Positions 1 to 10,429 of a stretch of DNA of 64,000 bases are shown here, piece after piece. This stretch comes from Pelagibacteraceae bacterium AG-359-E06. Its GTDB lineage: Bacteria > Pseudomonadota > Alphaproteobacteria > Pelagibacterales > Pelagibacteraceae. A model generated the notes under the pieces. The model made no database searches. It worked only from the letters and a program-made list of their open reading frames with translations, and was not told the origin of the DNA. Both the position numbers and the translations under genes were made by a program. Numbering within the stretch: the stretch's first letter is position 1; the number at the start of each line of letters is the position of its first letter. Location of the stretch: contig QCET01000002.1 of NCBI GenBank assembly GCA_003280495.1, forward strand, positions 35,610 to 99,609, read 5' to 3'.

Positions 1-2
1 AT

Positions 3-551
3 AATTTAAAATCAGCTATCAATAAATCTAAAGAGATAACACTAGAAAAGTTTATTTTTTCTTTAGGAATAAGACACATTGGACAAGAGAATGCAAAAAT
101 TTTAGCTAATTATTTTTTAGATATAAATAGTTTTTCTAAAATTTTTGACAAAAAAAACAGAGAAAAGATAATTAATGGTATAATCGACTTAGATGGAGTT
201 GGAGAAACACAAATTAAATCAATTCAAAATTTTTTTTCAAATTCATCGAATACCAAAGCTGTATCTGAATTAATTAAAGTTTTAAAAATTACTGACTTTA
301 AATTAAAAAAAGATGGTAAATTTCTTGAAAAAACTTTTATGTTAACAGGGGGGCTATCTAGAATGAGTAGATCAGAGGCGAAAAATATTATAGAACAAAA
401 TGGAGGAAAAATTTTAGGCACACCGAGCAAAAAGCTAAATTATTTAATAGTTGGCGACAGCAAACCTACTACAAAGAAGATTGAAAAAGCTAAAAATAAT
501 GGCGTTTCAATTTTAAGCGAAAAAGCTTGGTACGACATGCTAGATAGCTGA
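3..551 (+). CDS. ligA: NAD-dependent DNA ligase LigA, C-terminal part (5' truncated by window edge)
   Basis: Open frame from window start (NLKSAINKSKEITLEKFIFSLGIRHIGQENA...) with HhH-like region and C-terminal BRCT domain (FMLTGGLSRMSRSEAKNIIEQNGGKILGTPSKKLNYLIVGD). Confidence 0.92.
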   Translation, partial: NLKSAINKSKEITLEKFIFSLGIRHIGQENAKILANYFLDINSFSKIFDKKNREKIINGIIDLDGVGETQIKSIQNFFSNSSNTKAVSELIKVLKITDFKLKKDGKFLEKTFMLTGGLSRMSRSEAKNIIEQNGGKILGTPSKKLNYLIVGDSKPTTKKIEKAKNNGVSILSEKAWYDMLDS

Positions 552-2237
552 ACAAAGATCTTCCAAGTACTTTTTCTCATTTGAGCTCAAAAATTCATTT
601 AAATTTTTAAATACTTTTTTGTGGTAATTATTTATCCATTTTATCTCATTTTTTGACAGTAATTTGGTATTGAGACCATTTTTATCAAATGGTACGAGTG
701 TTAAATTCTCAAAATATTTTTTATTTTTTTCTTTTTTAACTATCATCATATTTTCTAATCTCACGCCAAAATGTTTCTCTTTATAGTATCCAGGTTCATT
801 TGACATAATTTGCTTTTCAAAAAATTTTGTTTTACTGTTAAATGATATGTTTGGGGGGTTTTCGTGAACATTAAGAAAATAGCCAATACCGTGTCCGGTT
901 CCGTGATTATAATTTTTTCCATATTTTTTAAGAAAAAACCTAGCTTTTTTATCTACCTCTAGTCCTTTTGTTTTATTAGTTAACTTAAAACTATTAACCG
1001 CAATGTGACCTTTTAAAACATAGGTATATATATTCTTGTGGAAGTTACTAACTTTACCCAGTGCAAAAGTGCGAGTAACATCTGTAGTACCAAAGTAATA
1101 TTGTGACCCAGAGTCTAATAAATAAAAATTATTTTTTTTAAGGAACGTTTTTTTTTTTACGTTTTTAGCATTATAGTGAATTATCGCACCATTTGATCCG
1201 AAAGCTGAGATAGTTTCAAAGCTCGGGGAAATATAATTTTTATTTACTTTTTTAATATTTTCCAACTTATTTTGAACGTCGATCTCCGAAATTTTACCAC
1301 CAACGAAGTTATTTTTTAACCAAAACATTAGTTTTATCAAAGCAATACCATCGTAAATTTGAGCTTTTCTTATATTTTTTATTTCGATTTTATTTTTAAT
1401 GGATTTTAAAAAGTTAATTGGATCTTCTTTAGGTTTGATTAGTATTTTCTTTCTTTTGATCTTGTTTATAAAATTTATTGATATTGAATTTTGGTCTAGA
1501 TAAACTGTATTTAATTTTTTGATATCCGAGAAAATTTTATATTCGTCTGATAATTGTATGTTTTTACTAAGTTTTAAATTTTTTTTTATATATCTCTTAT
1601 TTAAATAAATAGATAATTGATTTTTTTTAACTATTGCTTTTGATTTTATTATTGGATTAAAAGGTACTCTTGCCCTCAAATTAGACAGCCAACATATATT
1701 CTCGCAATTTGATATTAAAAATCCCTCTTTTTTTTTTAGCTTTAATAATTTAGTTAATTTTTTAAGTTTTTCCTTAAATCTTAAGCCATGAAATTTGCTA
1801 TTCAGTGCAAAAATGTTAATTTTGTCAGATTTCTTAAAGCAAGGTAGTGATAAGGGATGATGAATAAACTCATTCTTATACTTTTTAAAGTTATTTACAA
1901 AATTTAATTGAAAATACCTGTCATCGTATGCAATTTTTTTACGCTGTTTAAATTTTTCATTTATAAAGTCTTCAAGTTGACTTATACTTTTGATTTGAAA
2001 TTTTTTACCAGACTCTTTTTTAGCTTGAGTGGTGTACCTCCCATCTACAAATAAATAATTATGTTTTTTTGTTATAATTGCCATTCCAAAAGAACCGGTA
2101 AAGCCACTAAGTTGTCTTAATATATCTGCTTTTAGATTATCTGGAGACTTGAAATATTCATCATTTTTTGTAACTAAATAACCATATATATTTTTTTGAT
2201 TAAGAAATTCTCTTATCTTATTTATTTTAATCAGCAC
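540..2237 (-). CDS. pepP: Xaa-Pro aminopeptidase (M24 metallopeptidase)
   Basis: 565 aa; creatinase N-terminal and M24 motifs (LLDSGSQYYFGTTDVTRT, GHGTGHGIGYFLNVHENP, SNEPGYY). Confidence 0.88.
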   Translation of the reverse strand: MLIKINKIREFLNQKNIYGYLVTKNDEYFKSPDNLKADILRQLSGFTGSFGMAIITKKHNYLFVDGRYTTQAKKESGKKFQIKSISQLEDFINEKFKQRKKIAYDDRYFQLNFVNNFKKYKNEFIHHPLSLPCFKKSDKINIFALNSKFHGLRFKEKLKKLTKLLKLKKKEGFLISNCENICWLSNLRARVPFNPIIKSKAIVKKNQLSIYLNKRYIKKNLKLSKNIQLSDEYKIFSDIKKLNTVYLDQNSISINFINKIKRKKILIKPKEDPINFLKSIKNKIEIKNIRKAQIYDGIALIKLMFWLKNNFVGGKISEIDVQNKLENIKKVNKNYISPSFETISAFGSNGAIIHYNAKNVKKKTFLKKNNFYLLDSGSQYYFGTTDVTRTFALGKVSNFHKNIYTYVLKGHIAVNSFKLTNKTKGLEVDKKARFFLKKYGKNYNHGTGHGIGYFLNVHENPPNISFNSKTKFFEKQIMSNEPGYYKEKHFGVRLENMMIVKKEKNKKYFENLTLVPFDKNGLNTKLLSKNEIKWINNYHKKVFKNLNEFLSSNEKKYLEDLCSAI

Positions 2238-4452
2238 TTAATTTCATAACAAACTTATCAATTACTTTTTTTTCACCATATTTTTTAAAGTTTATTAAAA
2301 GTTTGTTACCTTCTATATGAATGATTTTTCCTTCACCAAAGTCTTCATGTTTTACGCCTTCCCCAACTGTAAAGTTAGTAAAATTCTCGCAGAATGCAAT
2401 AGATTTTACTCTTTCCTTATTTTCAATATTTTTTTTCATTCTCAACCAGCCAGGACTATTTTTGCTACTTGATACTTGAATTTCTTGGCTAAACTCAAAA
2501 TCATTATTTTCATTTATCACATTATCTGTGATTTCAATAAATTCTTTATCTATCTCGTCTATAAATCTGGATGGCATTGATGGCATCCAATCATCAACAT
2601 TTTTGTTGCCAAAAAATTTTCTATTATTTGCAAACAACATAAACAAATTATTTTTTGCTCTGGTCATCGCAACATAGGCCAACCTTCTTTCCTCTTCTAC
2701 AGCTGCATGCCCGTTATCATCGATTGATTTTTGATGTGGGAATAAACCTTCCTCTAATCCCGGTAAAAAAACTACTTCAAACTCTAAACCCTTAGCGGCA
2801 TGGACAGTCATAATATTAATTTTATCTCCATCCCACTCTTCGTCCAAAGAAGTTTGTAAGGAAATATTTTCTAAGAATTCATCTAAATTATCATAAACCT
2901 TCATTGATGATCTAAGCTCTTTTAAATTTTCTAATCTACTCTCAGCTTCTGGGCTTCTCTCATTTATTAACATCTGAGTATATCCAGACTCATCTAATAT
3001 TTTTTCCAACAGGCTAACGTGATCTATCTCACTAGAAATTTTTTTCCATGTTAAAATATTTTGCACAAAGTTATTTACATTAATTTCTGTTTTAGGTTTG
3101 AATATTTTATTATCAATCATATGTAAACTTGCATCAAATAATGATAATCTCTCCTTTCTTGCAACCTCATGAATTTTTTTAACGGAACTCTCTCCGATAG
3201 ATCTTTTTGGTTGATTTATTATTCTTTCAAAGGCTAAATCGTCATTTGTATGTTTTATTAATCTTAAATAACTTACAGCGTCTTTGATTTCTGCCCTTTC
3301 GTAAAATTTGAGTCCACCAATAATTCTATAAGGCAAACCAATTCTAATAAATCTTTCTTCAAACTCTCTAGTTTGAAAAGCAGCACGGACTAAAATGGCT
3401 ATATTATTAAGTTTTGTATTTTTTATTAATGTTTTTTCTATTTGGTCGGAAATAAAAATTGCTTCTTGTAGACCATCTGAAAATGACTGAATTTGTACTT
3501 TATCTCCCTCACTAAATTCCGACCATAATTTTTTAGGATGACGACTGTCATTGTTTGAAATTAGAGATGAGGCTGCAGATAAAATATTTTTTGTTGACCT
3601 ATAATTTTGCTCAAGTTTTATAATTTTTGTATTTTTAAAATTTTTTTCAAAATTTAGTATATTTTTTATTTCTGCCCCCCTCCAACTGTAAATTGATTGA
3701 TCATCATCTCCAACCACGCAAATATTTTTATTATCATTGACTAATAATTGTAACCAAAGATTTTGTATAAAATTTGTATCTTGGAATTCGTCTACTAAAA
3801 TATATTTAAAATTATTTTGGTAAAATTTTCTAATTTTATCAAATTTTTGAAAGATTGTTACGCAGTGTAATATTAAATCACCAAAATCAACACAGTTCAT
3901 CATTTTTAACTTTTCTTGATAAATTTTATAAATCTTCAAACTTATAGCCTTCTCAACCTCAGCTTTGTTGAGAGTTACATTACTAGGTACTAAACCTAAA
4001 TTTTTCCATCGATCAATATTGTACAATATTTGTTTTGGTGGATTTTGTTTGATATCAATATTTTCAGCTTCTAAAATATTTCTAATAAGTTTAATTTGGT
4101 CCAATGTATCTATAATTGTAAAATTTGGTTTTAAGCCGACAGCTTCAGCGTGTTTTCTTAATATCTTATTGCTAAGAGAGTGAAAAGTTCCAAGCCATGG
4201 TACCGCATTAGATTTATTATTAATTAACTTAAGAACTCTCTCACGCATCTCGTTTGCAGCTTTATTAGTAAAAGTAACGCATAAAATTTGTTGTCCGAAA
4301 CACTTTTTATTAAAGATTAAATTTGCTACTCGAGTCGTTAATACTTTAGTTTTTCCTGATCCTGCTCCAGCAAGAATTAACAACGGTCCCTCAAAATGAC
4401 TAACAGCTGTTTTTTGTTGATTATTTAAAGAATTTAAATAATTGTTATCCAT
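2227..4452 (-). CDS. uvrD: UvrD/PcrA-family ATP-dependent DNA helicase
   Basis: 741 aa; Walker A LAGAGSGKTKVL, VDEFQDTN, GDDDQSIYSWRGA, TVHAAKGLEF, VAMTRAK. Confidence 0.93.
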   Translation of the reverse strand: MDNNYLNSLNNQQKTAVSHFEGPLLILAGAGSGKTKVLTTRVANLIFNKKCFGQQILCVTFTNKAANEMRERVLKLINNKSNAVPWLGTFHSLSNKILRKHAEAVGLKPNFTIIDTLDQIKLIRNILEAENIDIKQNPPKQILYNIDRWKNLGLVPSNVTLNKAEVEKAISLKIYKIYQEKLKMMNCVDFGDLILHCVTIFQKFDKIRKFYQNNFKYILVDEFQDTNFIQNLWLQLLVNDNKNICVVGDDDQSIYSWRGAEIKNILNFEKNFKNTKIIKLEQNYRSTKNILSAASSLISNNDSRHPKKLWSEFSEGDKVQIQSFSDGLQEAIFISDQIEKTLIKNTKLNNIAILVRAAFQTREFEERFIRIGLPYRIIGGLKFYERAEIKDAVSYLRLIKHTNDDLAFERIINQPKRSIGESSVKKIHEVARKERLSLFDASLHMIDNKIFKPKTEINVNNFVQNILTWKKISSEIDHVSLLEKILDESGYTQMLINERSPEAESRLENLKELRSSMKVYDNLDEFLENISLQTSLDEEWDGDKINIMTVHAAKGLEFEVVFLPGLEEGLFPHQKSIDDNGHAAVEEERRLAYVAMTRAKNNLFMLFANNRKFFGNKNVDDWMPSMPSRFIDEIDKEFIEITDNVINENNDFEFSQEIQVSSSKNSPGWLRMKKNIENKERVKSIAFCENFTNFTVGEGVKHEDFGEGKIIHIEGNKLLINFKKYGEKKVIDKFVMKLSAD

Positions 4453-4493
4453 GACTATTCTTTATAACAAATATAAAAAAAAATAATAAAATA

Positions 4494-5900
4494 ATGATTA
4501 AATTAATTAAAAAAAAAGCTCTCATAACTGTATTTTTTTTTTTATTAACGCTTTTAATTTATATTTTATCCCCATTATTTTTAAATTTGAATAACTTTAA
4601 ATTAAATTTTGAGGAAACTATTGGATCAAATTTAAATACACAAACAAGTATAAGTGGAGATATTAATTACAAATATTTTCCTCTACCATCAATTTTGATA
4701 AAGGATATAGAGCTTGGCGAAGATATTGAAACCAAAAGTAGAATAGAAAGTACAACAATTAATATATATCCTCATAATTTACTTCTTAAAAAATTTAGTA
4801 TTTCAAACATTGCTTTTAAAAATGGTCAATTCCCTATTAAAATTAATGAGATTAATGATCTAAAATCCTTCGGCGATTTTAAAATAAAAATTAAATTTAG
4901 AAATATTAACATAAAATTAATACGTGATGATAAAATCTTAGTTATATCTAACAGCAATTCTAAAATTGATATCAAGAATTCAACTATAAATAAAATTAAA
5001 TTAGATGGAGTATACGAGGAAATACCGTTTTATTTATTTTTTAAAAAAAACAAATTAGAAATCAAAGCGAAGGAAATAAACTTAAAAACAAAAATAGTAT
5101 TTGATCAAAATATCAATAAAGTAATTTTTTCATACGATGATAAATCGTTATTTCCTGGACTCGAGAATATTTTGGTTAAAGGCAAATTTACTAATCAAAA
5201 TAAAACTTTAATTTTTAAAAGTGCGAATATATCCTCAAAATTAATTAATGGTAAATTTGATTTTGAATACCAATACGGAAGTAATTATGTACCAAAGATA
5301 AAACTCAATTTAGACACAACTAGAATAGACAAGATTCAAGCTGAAAAGCTGGTCTTATTTATGAAAGATGATATTTTTGAGTTAGCTAGATTTTTTAATT
5401 TAAATTTAATTATTCAAATACCAAAGGCAAAGTTTAATAACAAAATTTTTAATAAAGTTTTTGTCGATTTACAATTTGTAGCTGGAGATATTATTGTAAA
5501 AAAGTTTATTTTAAGTTCCTCATCTAACAAATTAGAAATTAAGGGTAAAATATTAAAATTTGGCAAAGATAAACTATTTTTTTATAAATCGAAATTTTCA
5601 ACAAATAATTATGAAAAAATAATCAAAAATCTATCAATAAATAAAGAAATACAAAACAATATAGTCGATCAAAACATTTTTTCTGTAATTTCGTCTGGAT
5701 ACTTAAATTTAAATAAAGCAAAAATTTATATTGAGCAAAATGAAACAAATTACTTTACTATTACCGATCCTTACGTAGATAAGCAAATTACTTACAAGGG
5801 AAACAAACTTGAAGATTTAAATAAAAGGTTTAATGAAAAAATATTGGAAGGAAAATTGATAAATTTTTTTAATTTGCCTAAATTTTTTGAACTATATTAA
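4494..5900 (+). CDS. AsmA-like membrane-anchored protein
   Basis: 468 aa; N-terminal TM then long beta-rich region resembling AsmA family (ISGDINYKYFPLPSILIKDIEL). Confidence 0.6.
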   Translation: MIKLIKKKALITVFFFLLTLLIYILSPLFLNLNNFKLNFEETIGSNLNTQTSISGDINYKYFPLPSILIKDIELGEDIETKSRIESTTINIYPHNLLLKKFSISNIAFKNGQFPIKINEINDLKSFGDFKIKIKFRNINIKLIRDDKILVISNSNSKIDIKNSTINKIKLDGVYEEIPFYLFFKKNKLEIKAKEINLKTKIVFDQNINKVIFSYDDKSLFPGLENILVKGKFTNQNKTLIFKSANISSKLINGKFDFEYQYGSNYVPKIKLNLDTTRIDKIQAEKLVLFMKDDIFELARFFNLNLIIQIPKAKFNNKIFNKVFVDLQFVAGDIIVKKFILSSSSNKLEIKGKILKFGKDKLFFYKSKFSTNNYEKIIKNLSINKEIQNNIVDQNIFSVISSGYLNLNKAKIYIEQNETNYFTITDPYVDKQITYKGNKLEDLNKRFNEKILEGKLINFFNLPKFFELY

Positions 5901-5936
5901 CTTGGTCTAGTCATTTTTTTTGGATTCATTACTTTG

Positions 5937-7286
5937 TTAAACGTTTTTTTCCTCAATCAATCCACTTTTTAAAGCTTCAAATCTGAGTGTGGTTCCATTT
6001 TTATGCGCACTCTTTGCGATCTTACTTGCATTGTCGTAACCTATAATCGGAGATAACGCTGTAACAAGCATCAATGACTCTTTTAAATATTTATTTATCT
6101 TTTTCTTATCTGCTTTAATTCCATTTAGACAGCTGCTAATAAAACAATTTACAGAATCAGAGATAAGATCAATTGATTGAACTATGTTATGAATTATTAA
6201 AGGTTTGAACACATTGAGTTCAAAATGTCCATGTGATCCTGCCATAGTAATTCCATTATGATTTCCAATAACTTTCACACAAACCATTGTTACCGCCTCA
6301 CACTGAGTTGGATTTACTTTTCCCGGCATTATTGAAGAGCCCGGCTCATTTTCAGGTAATATTAATTCACCATATCCAGCTCTAGGACCTGATCCTAAAA
6401 ATCTAATGTCATTTGCAATTTTCATTAATGCCACTGCAGTTGTATTAAGGGTACCAGAAAAGTTAACTATTGAGTCATGCGCTGCTAAGGCTTCAAATTT
6501 ATTTTTTGCTGTTTCGAAAGGTAATCGCGTAATTTTAGATATTTCTTTTGCTATTTTTTTATCCCATCCTTTTTTTGTATTTATTCCTGTCCCAACAGCA
6601 GTCCCGCCTTGTGCTAACGGATATATTTCCTTTAATGCTCTTTTAATTCTAGCAAGACATTTTGTAACTTGCATGTGATATCCTGAAAATTCTTGACCTA
6701 ATGTTAATGGGGTAGCATCTTGTAAATGAGTTCTACCTATTTTTACGATATCTTTAAATTGATTAGCCTTTTTACCTAAGGTTTTTTCAAGTTTTGTTAT
6801 GGCTGGTATTAATTTTTTATTTGCCATCATAGCAATTGATATATGCATTGCCGTAGGAAATGTATCGTTGGTTGATTGAGCTTTATTTACGTGATCGTTA
6901 GGATGAACTGGTTTTTTTGCACCCAATTTAGAACCTAATATCTCATTGGCTCTGTTTGCAATAACCTCATTTAAATTCATGTTGGTTTGTGTCCCCGAAC
7001 CTGTTTGCCATACTACAAGTGGAAAATGTTCATCCAATTTACCAGAGATAACCTCATCTGCAGCCTTTATGATTGCTTTTGCAATTCTATTTTCCAAATC
7101 ACCAAATTTCGCATTAGTAATAGCAGCAGCTTTTTTCACAATTGCCATAGAATGAATTTGCTCTATCGGAACTTTAAATTTGCCGATTTTAAAATTTTTT
7201 AATGATCTTTGAGTAGATGCACCCCAATATTTATCTGATGGAACTTTGATTTTCCCAAAACTATCGCTTTCTGTTCTAGACGCCAT
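5937..7286 (-). CDS. fumC: Class II fumarate hydratase
   Basis: 449 aa; [16 protein letters not shown] signature and [18 protein letters not shown]. Confidence 0.96.
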   Translation of the reverse strand: MASRTESDSFGKIKVPSDKYWGASTQRSLKNFKIGKFKVPIEQIHSMAIVKKAAAITNAKFGDLENRIAKAIIKAADEVISGKLDEHFPLVVWQTGSGTQTNMNLNEVIANRANEILGSKLGAKKPVHPNDHVNKAQSTNDTFPTAMHISIAMMANKKLIPAITKLEKTLGKKANQFKDIVKIGRTHLQDATPLTLGQEFSGYHMQVTKCLARIKRALKEIYPLAQGGTAVGTGINTKKGWDKKIAKEISKITRLPFETAKNKFEALAAHDSIVNFSGTLNTTAVALMKIANDIRFLGSGPRAGYGELILPENEPGSSIMPGKVNPTQCEAVTMVCVKVIGNHNGITMAGSHGHFELNVFKPLIIHNIVQSIDLISDSVNCFISSCLNGIKADKKKINKYLKESLMLVTALSPIIGYDNASKIAKSAHKNGTTLRFEALKSGLIEEKNV

Positions 7287-7358
7287 GTACCTTTAATATA
7301 TATACATTAAAATCGATTTTACAATGAGGCCAGAATTTATGAAATAGGACTAAATTAC

Positions 7359-7511
7359 TTAGCCTTTAAAAATAACTAAATATATCATCAATATGACAAG
7401 CAAGTTCGCCCCAAGAATTAGGGCCACACCTTTAGAAAAAAATCCTTCTTTTTTTTCAGATATTTCTATCGGATCAACTTCAGCAGGTCTTACTAAGTTA
7501 ACTTTTTTCAT
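7359..7511 (-). CDS. Small single-TM membrane protein (50 aa)
   Basis: My own translation: MKKVNLVRPAEVDPIEISEKKEGFFSKGVALILGANLLVILMIYLVIFKG*; below the ORF-track length cutoff. Confidence 0.55.
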   Translation of the reverse strand: MKKVNLVRPAEVDPIEISEKKEGFFSKGVALILGANLLVILMIYLVIFKG

Positions 7512-7560
7512 ACTTTAATAGTTAATATTAAAATGTGACCAAGTCTTGATTAAAATTTGT

Positions 7561-7923
7561 TTATTTTTTTTCTATCCACTCTTTGTATCCACCAGCCATA
7601 TTTTTCACGTTTTTTAAGCCCATTTCTTTCATGGTTTTTGTGGATAAGGTGCTTTGACCACCGAGACCGCAGAATACAACATACTCTTTATCAGGGTTAT
7701 TTTTGAAGAACTGATTCTCTAGGGGACTACCCTCAGCTAAAAAGAATTCTAGCAAACCTCTTTCTAAATGAATAGCATTACCTATCGTTCCTTTTTCAAA
7801 AGAACTTTTATCCCTAACATCTATAAATTGAACATTTGGGTCATTTAATTTTTTCTTTGCATCTTCTACTGAAATATTTTCTATTTCATTAGAAACTTTC
7901 ATTAAATCTTCAAATTTTTTCAT
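7561..7923 (-). CDS. Rhodanese-like domain protein
   Basis: Start placed at MKKFEDLMKV (ATG 7923), giving a TAATG overlap with the upstream peroxiredoxin; VQFIDVRDKSSFEKGTI...YVVFCGLGGQSTL. Confidence 0.85.
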   Translation of the reverse strand: MKKFEDLMKVSNEIENISVEDAKKKLNDPNVQFIDVRDKSSFEKGTIGNAIHLERGLLEFFLAEGSPLENQFFKNNPDKEYVVFCGLGGQSTLSTKTMKEMGLKNVKNMAGGYKEWIEKK

Positions 7924-8591
7924 TATTTCTCTAGATCTTGATGTTTTACTTCTCTTATATAAGGCTTTACTGTTTTCCAACCATCAGGAAATAATTTTTT
8001 TGCTTCATCATCTTTCACTGCAGGAACGATAATTACGTTATCCCCCTTTTTCCAATTTGCAGGAGTCGCTACTTTATGAGATGCAGTTAATTTTAATGAG
8101 TCTATTACTCTAACTATCTCATCAAAATTTCTTCCAGTGGACATTGGATAAGACAAGATAAGTTTTATTTTTTTATCTGGGCTTATAATAAAAACACTTC
8201 TTACAGTTTGATTATCAACGGCAGTTCTGTTTTTGTAATCACCTGAAGTACTTGCAGGGAGCATGCCATAGATTTTAGATATCTCTAAATTTTTATCTCC
8301 TATTAAAGGGTAGTCTGGTTTGTAACCTGTAACATCTTCAATATCTTTGCTCCATTTTTCGTGATCCTCTACAGGGTCCACACTTAATCCCAATATTTTT
8401 ACATTTCTTTCATCAAAAGACTTCTTAATTTTTTGAAGATTTCCTAGTTCGGTTGTACAAACAGGAGTAAAATTTTTTGGGTGTGAAAATATTACTACCC
8501 ATTTTTCCTTAGACCAATCATAAAAATTGATTTTGCCATGAGTTGTATCTGCGTTAAAATTTGGCGCGGTATCGTTTATTTTTAGAGACAT
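7923..8591 (-). CDS. Peroxiredoxin, 1-Cys (Prx6/AhpC-TSA) type
   Basis: 222 aa; SHPKNFTPVCTTELG active-site motif. Confidence 0.92.
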   Translation of the reverse strand: MSLKINDTAPNFNADTTHGKINFYDWSKEKWVVIFSHPKNFTPVCTTELGNLQKIKKSFDERNVKILGLSVDPVEDHEKWSKDIEDVTGYKPDYPLIGDKNLEISKIYGMLPASTSGDYKNRTAVDNQTVRSVFIISPDKKIKLILSYPMSTGRNFDEIVRVIDSLKLTASHKVATPANWKKGDNVIIVPAVKDDEAKKLFPDGWKTVKPYIREVKHQDLEK

Positions 8592-8597
8592 TCGGTT

Positions 8598-8843
8598 TTA
8601 ACCTTCTAACAGTTTGAGGGCTTGTTTGAGAATTTTAACAGATTCAGCATGATCTCCTTCTTTATGAGCTTTATGACCACCATCTCTTAGTTTTTTTATT
8701 TCTGAAAGTTGCTCTTTGCTTAACTGTTTTGTTTGAGATAGCAAATTATCAATTTTTTTTACTAATAGTGGGCACGAACCAGCATTTGCAAATGAAGTGC
8801 TTATTAATACAGCAGATGTAACTATTAAAAATTTTTTAATCAT
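8598..8843 (-). CDS. Small secreted/periplasmic helical protein, unknown function
   Basis: 81 aa with signal peptide (MIKKFLIVTSAVLISTSFANA); cotranscribed orientation with peroxiredoxin. Confidence 0.65.
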   Translation of the reverse strand: MIKKFLIVTSAVLISTSFANAGSCPLLVKKIDNLLSQTKQLSKEQLSEIKKLRDGGHKAHKEGDHAESVKILKQALKLLEG

Positions 8844-8933
8844 ACTGTCTATAATTTAACCTTTTTTAATTTTCAAATAAGGCGACATTTTGTATTTTTC
8901 TTTAATTTTAGATGCGTATATATACACAAAAAT

Positions 8934-9530
8934 ATGTTTTTTAAATGCTTAAAAATTACATTAATATTAGCTATAATTATTCTTTTACCAAGGATCAGTA
9001 TGGCGATTGAAAAAAAGGCGATTTTTGCAGGTGGTTGCTTTTGGTGCATGGAAGAAGCCTTTGACAAGCTTGAAGGGGTTAAAAACGTAATTTCAGGCTA
9101 TACTGGGGGCGATTTAAAAAATCCATCTTATGAAGAAGTAACAAAAGGTAATACTGGCCATTATGAAGCTATAGAAGTAACCTATGATAGTGAAAAAATA
9201 CAATACTCACAATTATTAGATTTTTTTTGGCAAAATATAGACCCATTTAATAATAGAGGTCAATTTTGTGATTTAGGTTCTAGTTATCTATCAGCTATAT
9301 TTTTTAAAAATGATGAGGAAAAAAAAGAGATAAGCAAATCAAAAAATAGACTTAAAATAAATACTGGAAATATCCAAACGCATATTTTACCATTTAAAGA
9401 ATTTTATAGAGCTGAGGAATATCATCAAAATTTTTATCAAAAAAATCCAGATCATTACAAAGCTTACAAATCTGGGTGTGGTAGAGAGAAAAGACTCAAT
9501 CAGGTGTGGAATACAATAAAAGACAAATAA
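8934..9530 (+). CDS. msrA: Peptide-methionine (S)-S-oxide reductase
   Basis: GGCFWCMEEAFDKLEGVKNVISGYTGG; signal-like N-terminus suggests an exported form. Confidence 0.95.
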   Translation: MFFKCLKITLILAIIILLPRISMAIEKKAIFAGGCFWCMEEAFDKLEGVKNVISGYTGGDLKNPSYEEVTKGNTGHYEAIEVTYDSEKIQYSQLLDFFWQNIDPFNNRGQFCDLGSSYLSAIFFKNDEEKKEISKSKNRLKINTGNIQTHILPFKEFYRAEEYHQNFYQKNPDHYKAYKSGCGREKRLNQVWNTIKDK

Positions 9531-9610
9531 ATCCAAGATTTTAAAGCATTTTTTATTGTTGCAAATAGGTCACACTACAGGATAACTTAAAAAAGTACGT
9601 TATTTGGGGT

Positions 9611-9616
9611 TATAAT
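9611..9616 (+). promoter_or_regulatory. Candidate -10 box (TATAAT) for the porin-like gene
   Basis: Consensus TATAAT about 84 nt upstream of the ATG; no convincing -35. Confidence 0.3.
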
Positions 9617-9644
9617 TGTAGATTAAATAGAATATAAAAATCTT

Positions 9645-9669
9645 GTTTTTAAGGGAGATTCTTAAAAAC
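9645..9669 (+). promoter_or_regulatory. 5' UTR stem-loop upstream of outer-membrane protein gene
   Basis: Perfect 9-bp stem GTTTTTAAG / CTTAAAAAC with 7-nt loop GGAGATT. Confidence 0.5.
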
Positions 9670-9699
9670 GTTAATTAATTAATTAATAAAGGATAAAAC

Positions 9700-10356
9700 A
9701 TGCTTAAAAAGTTTTTAACTGTTTTCGTTTCTTTGATAACACTAACTTACTCTGCACATGCAGAAATGAAAGCTGGTGGTTCAATCGCTATGGGACTTGC
9801 AGAAGGTGATGCTACTGTTACAGAAGGTAGTACTACTGAAACAGGTAGTGGCGATGACACTAGACCACTAATCCAAGCTTTCTTAGAAGGTCAAGTACCA
9901 AACGCTCCAGTATCTGTTGGAATAGCATTTATGCCACTAGCAGAAATAGCTGATGCGGATGGAACAGTGACTGATGCATCAGTAGAAGTTAGAGGCCACG
10001 TAACACTTTATCTAAAAGCTGGTCAAGAAATACCACAAGGTGGTGAAGTTTACGTAAAAGCTGGTATATCAAGAGGAACTGTTAAAATTGCAGATTTAGC
10101 TACAACATCTGGTTCATCATTAACTGATGATGAAGACACTCTACTAGGTCCAACATTTGGTATTGGATATGAAAGAGAAGGTGCGAATGACACATTTTAC
10201 CGTGTTGAGTTAAATCACACTGCATATGATGAAGTAACATCAAACAACGACGGAGCAAGTAATACCGGAGCAGGTACTGACAACGATACTGGTAAAACAT
10301 TGAAGGCAGACGTTGATCTTACTATGCTGATGTTCTCATTTGGTAAGAAATTTTAA
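9700..10356 (+). CDS. Predicted outer-membrane beta-barrel protein
   Basis: 218 aa; signal peptide (MLKKFLTVFVSLITLTYSAHAE), alternating beta-strand pattern, Asp/Thr/Gly-rich loops, C-terminal Phe (MFSFGKKF*). Confidence 0.65.
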   Translation: MLKKFLTVFVSLITLTYSAHAEMKAGGSIAMGLAEGDATVTEGSTTETGSGDDTRPLIQAFLEGQVPNAPVSVGIAFMPLAEIADADGTVTDASVEVRGHVTLYLKAGQEIPQGGEVYVKAGISRGTVKIADLATTSGSSLTDDEDTLLGPTFGIGYEREGANDTFYRVELNHTAYDEVTSNNDGASNTGAGTDNDTGKTLKADVDLTMLMFSFGKKF

Positions 10357-10377
10357 TATTTAAAACATAAAATAATA

Positions 10378-10414
10378 AAAGCGTCTTTGACATATTCAAA
10401 GACGCTTTTTTTTT
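10378..10414 (+). terminator. Rho-independent terminator
   Basis: AAAGCGTCTTTGA-CATA-TTCAAAGACGCTTT stem-loop followed by T run, directly after the OMP gene. Confidence 0.92.
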
Positions 10415-10429
10415 GCTATATTCAAAGTA

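Noticed and set aside
8873-9067. Minus-strand 64-aa ORF over the msrA start
   Set aside because: Antisense to the msrA catalytic motif and signal peptide; no support.
10100-10300. Antisense 66-aa ORF inside the OMP gene
   Set aside because: Composition artefact opposite a well-supported CDS; no RBS or domain.
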